Shown: positions 1 through 12,187 of the stretch, one piece after another | How the letters are laid out: every line of letters starts with the position of its first letter | Position numbering within the stretch: position 1 is the first letter of the stretch | Assembly: GCA_038501785.1 (NCBI GenBank) | Contig: JBAMJR010000024.1 | Coordinates: 1,794,501-1,858,500 of the forward strand | Direction: 5' to 3' | Length of the DNA stretch: 64,000 nucleotides | Source of the DNA: Myoxocephalus aenaeus | Taxonomy: Eukaryota > Chordata > Actinopteri > Perciformes > Cottidae | Position numbers and translations under genes: made by a program | Notes under the pieces: generated by a model | Told to the model about the DNA's origin: nothing | Seen by the model: the letters and a program-made list of their open reading frames with translations, nothing else | Database searches by the model: none

Positions 1-130
1 AGCTCCAGGTTCAGCTCTCACTAAATGCTTTTCAGCCAATGCAAATTAAAGTCACTGATCTGGGTCGACACTATTTTAGATCAAGTTCAAATGTATAATC
101 AAATTTTGAAGACCCTAGCTCTTCCTGTCT

Positions 131-413
131 TTATTTAATAATGAACTCTCCACTGTTTTTGTCCACATTGAAAATGTCTTTCTTTCTAAATTCTCTATCT
201 GTCAGATCAGGGACAGTGATAGTGTCTTGGATCAAGAACAACTGTAGACCTCTTTGACCCACTGACCAGAAGTGATCTTTCTTTCGTGTCAGCTGCAACA
301 CTGTTGCCTGTGGCAAGTGTCTCAATATTTTCCTGGAGATATACCACTTTGTCCATTTAATATCAAAGGTCACATAATGTTTCAGCTCCAAAGGGAGCGT
401 GGCAGTTTTCTTT
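131..413 (-). CDS. Unidentified candidate terminal exon, minus strand (low confidence)
   Basis: An open frame on the minus strand ends with a TAA at about 131-133. On its 5' side, near 408-413, is a plausible splice acceptor (a pyrimidine-rich run ending CAG). The product would end in a basic, aromatic stretch of about 95 residues containing KWTKWYISRK and HFWSVGQRGLQLF. The mix of residues looks like real protein rather than chance translation, but I do not recognise the family. No bounding exon could be joined to it with confidence. A second open frame at about 480-650 on the same strand (with SDIVHMRKAV) is in another frame and has stops. The segment could be the last exon of an unknown gene, a decayed gene or a decayed transposon. 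Confidence 0.25.
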
Positions 414-2240
414 TCTCTGAAAGGGGATGATGCCTCTCAACATTGTGAAGATGTGACAAACGGCTTATAACGCAACGAGTGCTTTTCTGGAGTCACTTGT
501 CAGTGGGATGATTATTTCCGAAAGTCTAAACAGCTTAGTTTGTGTTGCAACAGCCTTCCTCATATGTACAATGTCGCTGAGAATTATCTTTGGTTCATCT
601 CTGACTTGATAGCAGGGAGCATAGTGTCAGACTTTGCTTTGTAATAAAGCCAGCGAAGATGTCATCAACTGGCTCTTAGAAAAATATGTTGCTCAACCAA
701 GCTGTTGCAACAAAATGCAATTTGCAATCACACAGTCTGGAACACCACAGGTCATGAACATATCAGAGAGATTTTATTCACCCTGACATCTAAAAGAATT
801 TGTGAAATGAAAAGACAGTGGTTCTGTAAAAAAAGGTCATCCATCGTTGGAACTGCTCGTCTTCAATGTAGATTTCTGTATATGAGGCTCGTCTCTCCGT
901 CAACAGTTCTTTTTGTCAGGTGGGTGTGGAGCCTAATCTACCTGAGCGTTTACTGCATCTTGGCAACGCGTCACATCTGTGCAGGCTGCACTCCACGTGC
1001 TACTGCTTCCCCAGCAATATGATCACACAGGCCTTGTCTTTCTTTGATTCGTCTGCCCCTATACATCAGGTCAACGATGGTTAACAACCAGTGTTTCAGT
1101 GACTACAGATGGACTCCCCGTGGCATCTGGCAGCACACAAACAGATGTCGTCCACATGTTTGGAGCACCAGCTGTCACGTTTTTCGTTGGTTTCGTTGGT
1201 TGATTAATGGCATGTCAGGAAATAATGAAAAGCCACAATTTCCCAAGGCGATGTCTTCAAGTTGCTTCTTTTTTTTTTTTCATGCCAGCAATCTTAAACC
1301 CAAAGATATTCAGTTTGCTATCACACAAGACAAAGAAAAGCAGAAAATCCTCACGTTTGAGAAGCTCAAACCAGAGACTGATTGGTATTCTTTCTTGGAA
1401 ATTACATAAACAATTCATTGATTATCAAACTAATTGCAAATGCGAAAAAAAAAGTCTATTAAATCGGCTAAGGATTTAATTGTTTCCGCTCTACTTGAGA
1501 CGTTTAAACAATTGGAGAGTTCCTTGGCCTCTAGGAAACTGGGACATTCTTTTAATGTAATTAATTAATCCAGAAAATAATCGGCAGAATAATCAATCAA
1601 AAGCATTGTTAGTTGCAGTTTTAGATTACAGTATACCTTGATGGAGGTGTTTATCCATATCACTACTCTACAAGAGACCTTCACTCATGTCACCGATTTT
1701 GTGTGAAGTTCATTATTTGACCCTTTTCTGACCCAATTTAGTGTCGGCTTTAGTTTCTATTTAAGGCAATAACTCTAAATTAGTATTAATGGAATATAGT
1801 AGCAATATTTCATTTGAGTAATTCGTTTGGCCTAGTTTTCATGAAGCAATATTTTACAATAGTAGACTTGCAGTATTGCTCAATATTTCACTTAAGAATT
1901 TTCACTTGATGTAAATGATATGGAGGTCCATTTTTCCCACACGCCTTCATGTGAGCGATCGATCTCCAGCGTCAGTGGCCTGCTGTTTCACAGTTGGCCG
2001 TTATTCATATGGATTTTTTCTTCTTGACTCTACTAGTCCATAGTTTTAAATCAGACTAACTTCTGGAGCCCCAGAAACCAGTGTTGTTTCTGGCATCACG
2101 TACTAAGAGGTCGAATATTAAGCTACATCGAAGGGAAAATATGTCTTGTGACTCTGATGCTGCCATCAAGACATCCATGAGTTCAGTTTGAGGTTTTCCC
2201 GGTCGAACAGATGATCAGGGAACTGTAGATTCTTGTTTAA
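414..2240. other. Spacer without a recognised gene
   Basis: No coding exon with convincing flanking splice sites was found on either strand. The middle (about 1290-1635) is a degenerate dispersed repeat, listed separately. Plus-strand frames at 705-1022 and 1044-1409 have no domain character, and the second runs into the repeat. Confidence 0.5.
1290..1635 (+). repeat. Degenerate dispersed repeat of fish-genome type
   Basis: The segment reads through a motif series that I recognise from many teleost introns and UTRs: TTCAGTTTGCTATCACA, then GAGAAGCTCAAACCAGAGA, then a closing AT-rich run with repeated ATTAAT/GATTAT words. It is diverged and lacks clear terminal repeats or target duplications, so its class is not assigned. 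Recognition is from memory. Confidence 0.5.
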
Positions 2241-2306
2241 TTCCCAAAGTCAAAATATATAGTTTGTGTTTTTACATTTAGAATTCACACATTGTAATGC
2301 TTTACC

Positions 2307-2611
2307 TTGATCTACATTGGCCTCATTAATCCCTCTTTCCATGAGCAAATTCAACATTTTCCTCAGCCTCTGATGTTCAGACTTTAATGTCGTTTTTAAA
2401 ATGCAAACTAATCGCTGTGGGAAGAAAACAAGAACCAACTGAACTGAAATGTATCATTATCCATTATGTTATTTTCGACTTTGACATGGGCTGCTGACTT
2501 GAAGTGTCTGAGTTGCTGCACCATTTTATTTTGTAAGTGCAATTTCATCCTCGTTGCATCATAGTGTTGACAAATGAATTTAACATGGTTGAGTTGCCTT
2601 TCTGCCCACAT
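2307..2611 (-). CDS. Unidentified candidate coiled-coil exons, minus strand (low confidence)
   Basis: Two overlapping minus-strand open frames lie here. The downstream one starts just after a strong acceptor (pyrimidine run plus CCCACAG, near 2412-2418) and ends at a possible donor (CAAG|GTAAAG, near 2310). It encodes a charged heptad-like stretch including LKSEHQRLRKMLNLL. The upstream frame encodes ERQLNHVKFICQHYD and could splice to it in phase 0 through an intron of about 100 nt with a weak donor (GTGCAG). An in-frame stop sits just 5' of the only ATG. I do not recognise the protein. Together with the open frame at 131-413 it may be part of one small minus-strand gene upstream of plin3, or these may be chance frames. 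Confidence 0.2.
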
Positions 2612-2787
2612 TCTTCAACCCTCTTGACAGAACAGCGATTCGATTTCCAAATTGATAAGACATTTCTTCTCTCAAAGATAGCCACTTAAACAAAGAATAT
2701 CCAAGATGTATTTCATCATGCATACCAAGCAAACGCTGATTTTTGACACGCTATATTCCATGTCAGAGATTGAATCCAGCAGTCACA

Positions 2788-5700
2788 ATGGCAGACAGCG
2801 GGAAGACTAATGAGACCGGAGCTGCAGCAGCAGAACCAGCTAATGGGGACCAGCAGGTGAGGAGCACCTTGACCCAGAATGACATGTTTTACAAAACCGA
2901 GGCATATCATGAACTCATTTTATGCTCGATAAGCCGCTGTAGGGAATCAATCATTACCCTGAACAGAAAACTTAAACTCTTTACACAAAAGGGCTTGCAT
3001 TGCATTTCACTTATTTATTTATTTATTTCGTGTCTTTTCAATGACAGTAATGGTTGTTTTTTGTCCTAGAATGTTGTTTCCCGAGTGAGCCATCTGCCCC
3101 TGGTCAGTTCAGCTTGCGAGGTGGTTTCCAGCGCCTACACTAGCACCAAAGACAGTGTGCCCTTGCTGAAGGGAGTGATGGATGTAGCGGAGAGTGGAGT
3201 CCGAACCCTGGGAGCTGTCGCAACCACGGGGTCAAAGCCGCTTTTGGACATTATAGAACCACAGCGTGAGTTCTCCTCTCTGTGCAAAACATGATGTAAT
3301 GTATTTGCAAGGACGGCATACTATTAAAGGAATATTGCAAGCTTGTTGCGCATGTAAAACTGATGTCAGGTCCACTTGTTGCCTCTAGGCTAGAACACAA
3401 CAGGAATACAAATAGGATTCTTCTTCTTGGAACAGAATTTCCAGATCGTCATCTTTAAACGCCTTTCAATTCTTACTGTACAATATGAAACACACATTAC
3501 TACTTGTGGTACTTGGCATTACCTCCCACTGATCAAGGTAGCAGAGGTTTCTTTTGAGTTTGAAGACATTTAATCTTATTCCTCCTAAATTATTAGTGAA
3601 TTTCTGTTGCTTACTTGTTTCAGTTGCAACAGTGAATGAGTACGCCTTAAAAGGACTGAATAAGATGGAAGAGAAGCTGCCTATTCTTCACCAACCAGCA
3701 GACAAGGTCAGACTGAATTAATGCTGTCAAAAAATACCTTTTCACTGTGCATTTTGGATTTATAAATTATGATGTTACTATGGCTGTCTGTTTGAAAGCT
3801 ATTTAACGTACTATTTACCCAACTGACGGGTTAGAATTGTCTGCCGTTCAGTGTCAGAGAAGAACGTTCATAAATTCCCTGCGATGGTGTCAGTGGCACC
3901 CGAGTGCGCTCTTGTCTTTTAGAAATGAAGAGCGCTGCTGTCAGAGGCTCTGAGTGTTTAAAACCCAGTTATATTACTTATCGTAACATTGGTACATCAA
4001 TTAATTCACATAATCACCGAATATGTGTATTTTGAGTTGTTCTTTTTATTATTTCTATGATAAGTTAATCAAAATGGATGGATTCATTTGGCAGCCCTAA
4101 ATGTTACCCTTAATCACACACGGTCATTTTACTGAATGACTGCCCAATTCACACATCCGTGTATCAAGACACTTCAAACACTGCTGCAGTCATTAGCTGG
4201 TTGTATTAAAAGTTGTATGAGGGCACGGTCACACAAGCGCAAAATGAACATTCACCGCCCATTCACTGGCGCTCCATGTGAAGGAAGGAGCAACAAGACA
4301 TTTTTCCAGTGGCAAAGCAACGTTGCATCTTCACATTTGCGTCAAACTTTCACCGCAAATAGGCGACGGTCACTCGCCTGCATTTATGACCTCATCCTCA
4401 TCTTACCCTGTTGTGAAATATAATTAAGAGCCATGTAGAAAATGCATAAATTACTCTCAGAGCACGACTCCTAATCATCTCTCTCTTCCTCAGGTGGTGT
4501 CGGACACAGTAGGTATGATGTACCAGTCGGTGGCGGGGGCCAAAGATGCTGTGATGGGAGCTGTGATGGGTGGTGTGGAGATGACCCGGGCAGCCGTCAG
4601 CGGAGGTATCCTCACCGCCATGGGCACCAGGATGGGCCAGATGGTCAGCAGTGGGATGGGCATGGCCCTGAGCCGGTCCGAGGACTGGGTTGACCAGAAC
4701 CTGCCACTCACTGAGAAGGAGCTGGGTCAGTAGTTATATGAGATGTGGAAAGCATAATCGGTCCCTTTTTTTTTTTGTTTTTTTTTTTAAACAACGCTGA
4801 AGTACAGACGGTGTGTTTTGACAGTTAGATCAAATAAAGCAGAAACAAGGCTCCAGCTGAAACTATTTAATTATGGGACCACGCGCGGACACTTTATCTC
4901 AGATGATCATAAATATAAACAAACAAATTTAGGGATTCAATCTCAGTCAGTAAGATTTCCATTTTTCATAAATCATGCCGATGGAAACAAAACTTCAATG
5001 GTAACAAAGCACTTTTAAATCTGATTTTGTGGCCTGTCTGTCACTCAGTGGGAATGATTCCAACCCTAAATGTAGATTTTTTTTTTTGTGATGGGGCTTT
5101 CTTTTACATTTGGGTCACAGAATATGTCTTTTAATGTATTTCGTTAAAAAACAAAAGAGATTACTTTCTCTTCATTCCTTAAATTGCGAGTCAAGATCTA
5201 CTACACCATATTTATTAGATTTTTGGCCCTTTTTTGTTCTTTTTACATTTGCACTTGCAACTAAAAGATACATTTGATAAATGTGTTCCACATTGGCGTA
5301 TGGGAAAGTACATCTACTTTCAGTTAAGAATGAATAATGCTTCAGTTTTGCTTTAAAGTGGAACATCTTAAAGTTTAAGCTCAACGATTAGCCTTTACAT
5401 CCCTTACATGACTCAAAGTTTAATTTCATACATTATATATTGTAGCTGGCATTCACAGAAACTTAATTTATTCCATAATTAATATGCGTGAATGATGGCA
5501 TTTTCACTATTTTCCATTTACTATGAGAGTCAGTAGCCGACACTGTGTCCTTGCTCCACTGATATATTGATCAAACGGCAAATTTGATGAGACTGTCCAA
5601 AATAATTAACATTATAAAGCCAAGACAAGGTGATGCAGCAAGATGGGGGTGGTCGTGACAAAAGTGTTAAATTCTCCCACTGTGACTGGATCTGACACAC

Positions 5701-8011
5701 ATGAATGGTTGATGCTATTCATAGAGATGGAGGCAGGACATTCCAGTGAACTTCCCCTCTGTTCGCTTGGCCCATAAAGCCCCTACAATTTCCAACACTC
5801 ACAGCTTTGACACCTGCTACAGTGATGTCACAGGGAGAACGAGTCTTTCTGCAAATATCTAAGCTTCCACAGACGGATGGTTGAGTTTTTTAGGTGGCTC
5901 TCTGGTTTTTTTGGTCGCTCTTGAGCATCTAGATGCCCTTTTAACCCGGTCAGAGTCAAGTAGCCCAACTCGGAACATATGCACCAGTTAGCACAGTGGG
6001 AGGGAGCCCATTGTGCTTTTATCCGTCACTCAAAACATGTCTGTCAGCGATATTGCTGTAAGCAAGGTGATGTATTGCGATTTTCTACATCTAATTTTAG
6101 GAAAAACTTTCACAGCATAAAGTACTCAACATCATATGCAGAAAATCTGAGTAAAAACGAAATAAAGTTTATACAGTTTATTTATTTTTCATCATAACAG
6201 TGGGAACTTAATTTTCATTTATAACAGTTACTGTAACTTCCAGCATCATAGCACCACTTTTTTTTTATTGATAGTTTACATGAAGTGTTTTTAAGAATCA
6301 ATAGGGTCACAAAACATGATATCGCAATACTGGATATTCCCCCCTAAATTATGCAGTATAATATACAGTACTATAATCACGCCCTTGTGCTCACACGTAA
6401 TTATTGAATGCCATTTTACATTTCTATACATAAAACATCTCTTTTGAATACACATGAGATTAATACTATTCTCTCTCAGCTGCCGTGGCTGAACCTGCCA
6501 GCAGTGAGGTGGCTGTCCCATCGAGCCCCAGCTACTTTGTCCGCTTGGGGAAACTCTCCGCCAAAGTCCAGGAGCGAGCCCTAGAGCAGTCCCTGGTTCG
6601 TGCTGGCCATGCCAGAGATGCCACCTACTCTACAGTGGCTCAGATTACCAGTACTCTGGACCTGCTGGAGAGGGCCCGTACCGGCCTGGGTACCGCCAGT
6701 AACCAGATAGGAGGAGCCTCGGAGCAGCTGCTGCAGCGCTGGACAGAGTGGAAGCAGAAGCAGGCTGGAGCTGAACCCGCTCAGACTCAGACAGAACCAG
6801 ATGTGACCAAAGATGAGGCTGAGGTCAGGGCTGAAGCATTTAGAGAATGGATTTAATGGTTTCTAACCAGATTATATTTGCATTTGACAGCATTTAGAGT
6901 GTATACTTTACTGTACATAGGCAGCATGTCTCTTGGAGTACCCACAGTCTCTTGGAATACCACTTATAATACCACAAATAAAATAAATCTAAGAGCATGA
7001 TGGTGATAAGAACAAATCAATAAAGTTAGCAATAAATGTGAGTGTATTTTGGAGGCTGACAATGTGTTGTAATGCCTCCACAGATTCATGTGGGATAGCA
7101 GTGCTGTTACATAGTGTCCTCAGCAGGATTAGGGATGGGATTACCTCGGCCTAAAGAAACTGGGAAGAATTGATACGTTACAGCTTTATTAATTAATATG
7201 CAAATCACTTATCTCTATTTTTATTACCACTCCTGTTCAAAGCAGCTGGAATGGCGTGTCCTCTCCATGGTGCACGGTCTGAGTGACCAGCTGAGATCCA
7301 CGTGCTCCAATGTGGTGTCAAGTGCTCAGGGTCTGCCAGGTGCAGTCCAGGACCAGCTTACCAGTGCAAGGCGATCAGCTGAAGAATTGCACTCCTCTCT
7401 GGGGAACACCAGCACCATCACACCCCTCCTTCTGGAGCAGAGCCGCCACCACCTGAACCAAGTAATAATTGCATCGCGTTGCCTTTACCGCAGGGTTTTT
7501 GTTTTGCTGCATCAGCATAGCTAAATATAGTGTAGTGCGTGAAGTGTAATGTTCTTCTTTTTTCTCAGTGCAATCACTTCACACAGTTACCTTCCATTAC
7601 CTTTTTATAATGCTGCTTGAATAATAAACCTATATTAAACATTAAACAGGAAACTCCGGCATACTTCACAAAAACAAACATCCACCAGGGGTGTCTGCTC
7701 ATTCATATGCCTTTATGAAACTAGGACAGTCAAGCTTATGTTGTATTTAGTTATGCACACATATAACCTCTGTATATCCTACCCACAATAAGCTTAGCAT
7801 ATTTATACGTTAACGTTGTTTTGATTAAGGTTAGGTAATCTTGTTGAAAGTGATCCTAGTATGTGCTTGTTCCCAGGTTCGACAGTCTCTGGATGGTGTG
7901 ATGGAGTATCTCTTGCACAACACACCACTCAACTGGCTGGTGGGACCTTTCGCACCTCAGATCATTGAGAAGGACGATGGGGCGATGGAGCAGAGCGGAC
8001 CACACAACTAG
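2788..8011 (+). CDS. plin3: Perilipin-3-like lipid-droplet coat protein, 7 coding exons
   Basis: Coding exons: 2788-2856, 3070-3265, 3624-3706, 4494-4725, 6480-6823, 7246-7461 and 7877-8011. All introns are GT-AG with matching phases. The product is 424 aa; human PLIN3 is about 434 aa. The N-terminal PAT region (about residues 24-115) begins VVSRVSHLPLVSSACE and contains AYTSTKDSVPLLKG and PLLDIIEPQ. Residues about 117-190 are the amphipathic 11-mer-type repeat region (GAKDAVMGAVMGGVEMTR), rich in Met and Gly. The C-terminal part (YFVRLGKLS near residue 220, then helical bundle segments) ends in the family signature NWLVGPFAP at residues 399-407. Perilipins coat lipid droplets and limit lipase access; PLIN3/TIP47 is an exchangeable, widely expressed member. 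WLVGPFAPQIIEK and the neighbourhood favour plin3 over plin2, but not decisively. The start ATG has a good context (TCACAATGG). Any 5' non-coding exon upstream was not resolved. Confidence 0.93.
7241..7246 (+). promoter_or_regulatory. plin3: Tandem NAGNAG splice acceptor of plin3 exon 6
   Basis: The acceptor reads AAAGCAG|CTGGAA, so either AG (ending 7242 or 7245) can be used without changing frame. Use of the upstream AG adds one glutamine before LEWRV. This is seen in sequence; actual use of either site is unknown. Confidence 0.45.
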
Positions 8012-8640
8012 ACTTGCAATTCTTTGTTGTGTTTTTTCCATGAGGGTGACGAGTAGACTGGTGTGTACTGTATATTGGCCATACATATCTGCTTGCTTTA
8101 ATGAAAGAGGCCTTAACTTTAGTTAATGACACTATATTTGTTGTAGTGTAGATGTTAAAAAAAGCTCTGATGTGGACATAGAGAATTTGCACATCTGTTC
8201 ACTTTATTATACATCCTAAAAGATAAAAGTATTTTTTACATATGTTGAAGATTAATCTATGCCTGTGCCAAAGACTTCCGTTAGTGCCCAAAAAGAAGTC
8301 CAAGCATTCCTAGAACTAAGCCAATGCTCGAAATGTCCTTTTGTGTGGATAAAACAGCCAGAAGCATTCAATGTAGAGGGAACAGTGTATTAATCTGTTT
8401 TTAGGTTTGCAGTTTTAATTTCAGTATTCTGTGCCTTCACCTTGATGAGTTTCTGGAAGCAGCTGATGAACTGTGATGAGCTTGACATGCCAATACAATC
8501 TCGCCCCAGCACAGTATTGATGTATTGGTATTGAATGCATTCATTAAAAGTGTTATTCCTAAGTGCTTTTGTTGTTGTTGTTTTTTTTGGGGGGGGGGGG
8601 CTGGTGGACTTTGCTATGTTGGCCCAACCGACTGAAGGCT
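8012..8640 (+). other. plin3 3' UTR and short spacer
   Basis: This non-coding stretch follows the plin3 stop. An ATTAAA near 8543 is the most plausible poly(A) signal that I see. A poly-G run of about 12 lies near 8589-8600. No other gene is visible here. Confidence 0.5.
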
Positions 8641-9044
8641 GAATCGATGCTGAGGATGACGTCATGGTCGTTGTTTCGAATGTCGGGAGCTAGCGCTGGG
8701 TAAGAGGCCGCGCGCTCTGCTGGGGACACAACTTGTACAAATCTGCAGCCCAAGGTCGTCGGCAGCCCCCGGCACCTCGAATTTCAGGTACTGCCGTCCT
8801 TCTAGGCCGCCACGGGAGACCCCCGCTGTGCCGAAACCAACCCTAAACCAGCTCGGACGCTGACGGTGGGGAAAGCGCACTGCTTTTAGAGGCTGGCTGG
8901 TTTATGCTAGCGGTTCAGCTAACGCTAGCCCGCTAACGCGAGCGTTTATTCGATTTAAAACGCAAGATTTGTTGACAGTCCGTCGCCAAGGACGCTGTAC
9001 TTCTTGTCATCGTCTTGCTCGTCATCGCAACTGGAGGCTACCGA
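8640..9044 (+). promoter_or_regulatory. zfand5: Probable CpG-rich promoter and 5' UTR exon of zfand5
   Basis: GC and CpG content rise sharply from about 8,640, with several GCTAGC/CTAACGC words around 8900-8940. A good splice donor (ACCGA|GTGAGT) lies at 9044/9045. No ATG-led frame of substance precedes it, so this fits a non-coding first exon spliced to the coding exon whose acceptor ends at 9987. The transcription start is not resolved. Confidence 0.5.
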
Positions 9045-10027
9045 GTGAGTTTCGCCCTTCTCTTCGCGGCGGTATCCAGTCAGACGAGACCAAACCCGTC
9101 CCCGGCGAGGCTGTTTGCTAACGTTTCAGTGTTTTGCTCCGAGCACAGGACGCCAATTGTTTTCTGCTGCGGACAAAACTCAGACTGGGGGGGACACAGT
9201 CAGCTGGAAGTTGTTCGTCTTCACTGGGAGCAACGTTTGCCAGGTCATCGGTTAATGCTGAGGGGTTTCGTTCAAGTTTTTTTTTTTTTTTGTTGTTGCC
9301 TGAAGACATGTCTGTTTTTTAGCTTTTTGTTTCTTTTTTGTTAACTTTGTCGCGATCAAAAACATCTTTCCGAAGGCAGCGTAAACTCGCTGAGCTTGCT
9401 CGTGTCCTCGCAGACCACAACTTGCCTCTTGCACTGAAACTCAGCACGTCTCTTTGTACCCTTTGTTTTCATTCATGTGCTCGGCTCTCCACCTAGTTTT
9501 TGTGACAATTCCATAGTGTGTCACTTTCCAAACTCCTGGTTGTGTCGCCCTATTGTTGCAGGAGCAGCTTTACGTTAACCGTTAGGTGTGTGGTGTGTTT
9601 TGTATTTATTTCCCCCTATTATGTATGCGATTGATTTGGTCTTTAATTCAGACAAACTTTATACTAAAGTCTCAGTGAGTCAAGTGTGATAAAGTCCTGT
9701 TATGCTTACTTTTTCCCCCTCTGTTGGTGGTGTTTTACCTCATTTTGGTTGATTTTAAGGTATGACCCTGTTTGACAAACCTTCATTACAGCTACTATTA
9801 GTAGGTCATCACCCCTGAGCCCACAAAGTAACTCACATTGTATCCAACTCCACTGTCATGCTCCAATGCCAGTCTCCAAACTATTTTAGCTAAATAATAA
9901 AAAGTGGAATAACCATGTAAACACACAGACAAATGTAACTAAACCAAATCTAATCATTTTGACTAACTTCTGCATCCCCATTTTCAGGAATATCCTCTCC
10001 CATCCCCCTTACCCCCTCTGTCGGAGC

Positions 10028-12147
10028 ATGGCTCAGGAGACCAATCAGACGCAGGTGCCAATGCTTTGCACTATGGGATGCGGTTTCTATGGTAACCCCC
10101 GAACCAACGGCATGTGCTCGGTCTGCTACAAGGAACACCTGCAAAGACAACAAGGAGGGGGGCGATCCAGCCCCCCGGGAGAGAAAGGTATGTAGATGGG
10201 TGAGCCATATATAACCAGTTTGGTGCAAGATATGTGTCTTTTAGATGGGAAAGACAGGAACTGGGAACATGGGGGGAGGGGGCTTCACTCAAAAACTGTA
10301 CAGTCATGTGTGTGGGGGCTGAATTTACTAAAAGGGGTTGCAGAACAAAGGTAGCAGTAGCTGCCTACACTGTGGCATCAGAAAGCAAGAGTGTGACATC
10401 ACCATCTGTTGCTTCACATTAACTCATAACACATCTGATCCTAGCAGACAAACGCGGGTGTATGTTAGGATACTTAGAAACCAATAGAAAGTCATTCATG
10501 TCCCGGAGCTAAAACAGCAGGTTTTGGGTTGTTGGTGCTATCAGACTGTTCTGTCCCCACACAGCTGCTACATCACCAGCAGGTTCGCCAGGGTCGGCTG
10601 GTGCGACCGTGGAGAGTACGACCTCGGAGCCCAGCACAGAGGTGGCGGGAACCCCACCTGAGGAGCAAACAGCCAGGTACGTTGACGGACGGATGGGACG
10701 GAGTCCTCAAACAATGAATCATTTGGGAATTGGTGTTAATTTGATGACCAATTACAATTATGAACACAACGTACTGTGTTCACTGTGAAGTGTTTTTAAG
10801 AAGCAGATTGGACAAATTGAGTATTTATATGAAAACAATCGGGAACCGTTGGTCTCGGAACTTGTACATGGTGTTTGTCATTCTAGTGGACTTTAGATTA
10901 TATTGTTAAAATGCCTGTTTAATTGACAACATAGGCAAGTAGATCAGTGCATCACTAACTCCAGCACACTGTGCTCTAATGGGTTCTCATTAGTAGCTTC
11001 AATTAGTGCAAGCATTACAGTTTTCCACTGCAGAAATCAGAGATGGTAAGCTATATTTATACTCACATCTTACTGTTCAAGATACAATCTACTCTGGCCA
11101 TTCAAATATTTGTAACTTCACCTGATGACTTTTGATAACTCTTCGCTCGTTAATACGACATTTTCAGCCACTTTTAAGATCTAATACACAAGAATGTGCT
11201 CCAAATCTGACCTATTTGTGCTCTCAGACTAATGCCAGGTCAGAACTGACTGCGGAACTGTTTATTTTATGTTTGTGATAAATTGAACATTTTAATTGAG
11301 TCCGTCTTTATTTCTTGGTGACTGAGTATCTCTGCTTTGCATTTTCGTTCAGTCTCCACACAGTAAACCCATAGCGATAATGTGAGGTAGGCATAGTTGT
11401 TTTTTTAAACAAAACTACAAGTTCTTTATCTGTGACATTACACACATAATCGTTGTCTGTTAGCAGGTCTTACTACACCGTACCTGCGTAAAAGGGTATT
11501 TATTTATAGTGGACGGCTAGTCAATGGGTAGGACTGACCAGTGCTTTCTTTGTTGTTTTTGCCATTTTCACCAAGTCTTGTGATATTTTTGGGAGTTTTA
11601 AGTACTCTATTACTTCCCCCCCCCCCCCCCCCTGAAAGAAAGAGCTCAAGAGTAATGTTCTGAGTTTAAAAAAAAACTTGCCTGACGGTCTGTTCTTAAA
11701 ACCGCTGCATGTTGTTGAATAATTGTTGCAGGCCTTGCTTATTTTTTTTGTTATTATGCATTTTGTAAGGGCTCTGGTATGCTTTAATTCTGCCAATACA
11801 TAATTTGTTGATTTAGAAATATATTATGTGACGATGTCATGGGAGTTCTAACAGGCTGTTTTAATAGTTAAAAAAATATGTTCCTGTTGGATTTTGTGCT
11901 GGAAATAAAACAAAAAACAAGGACAATAGACCAGGGTAGCTCTTAGAGGAATAGAATGAGATAGTTGACGAGACGATTTAATATTTGACATAGAATATTT
12001 GACAACACAGATTACTTGGATTATAATGTTTATGCTTCCCTGGCTGTCCACAGAGAAGTCCAAACTGCCATTTCTTCCCAGTGAGGTGACATTTTTGGAA
12101 TTATAAGAAGGGATTTGCGCCTGATCTGTCTGCATAATATTCTTATG

Positions 12148-12187
<40 letters not shown>

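Noticed and set aside
8640..8880. Minus-strand frames in the GC-rich region before zfand5
   Set aside because: CpG-island sequence gives long open frames by composition. The region fits a promoter and 5' UTR.
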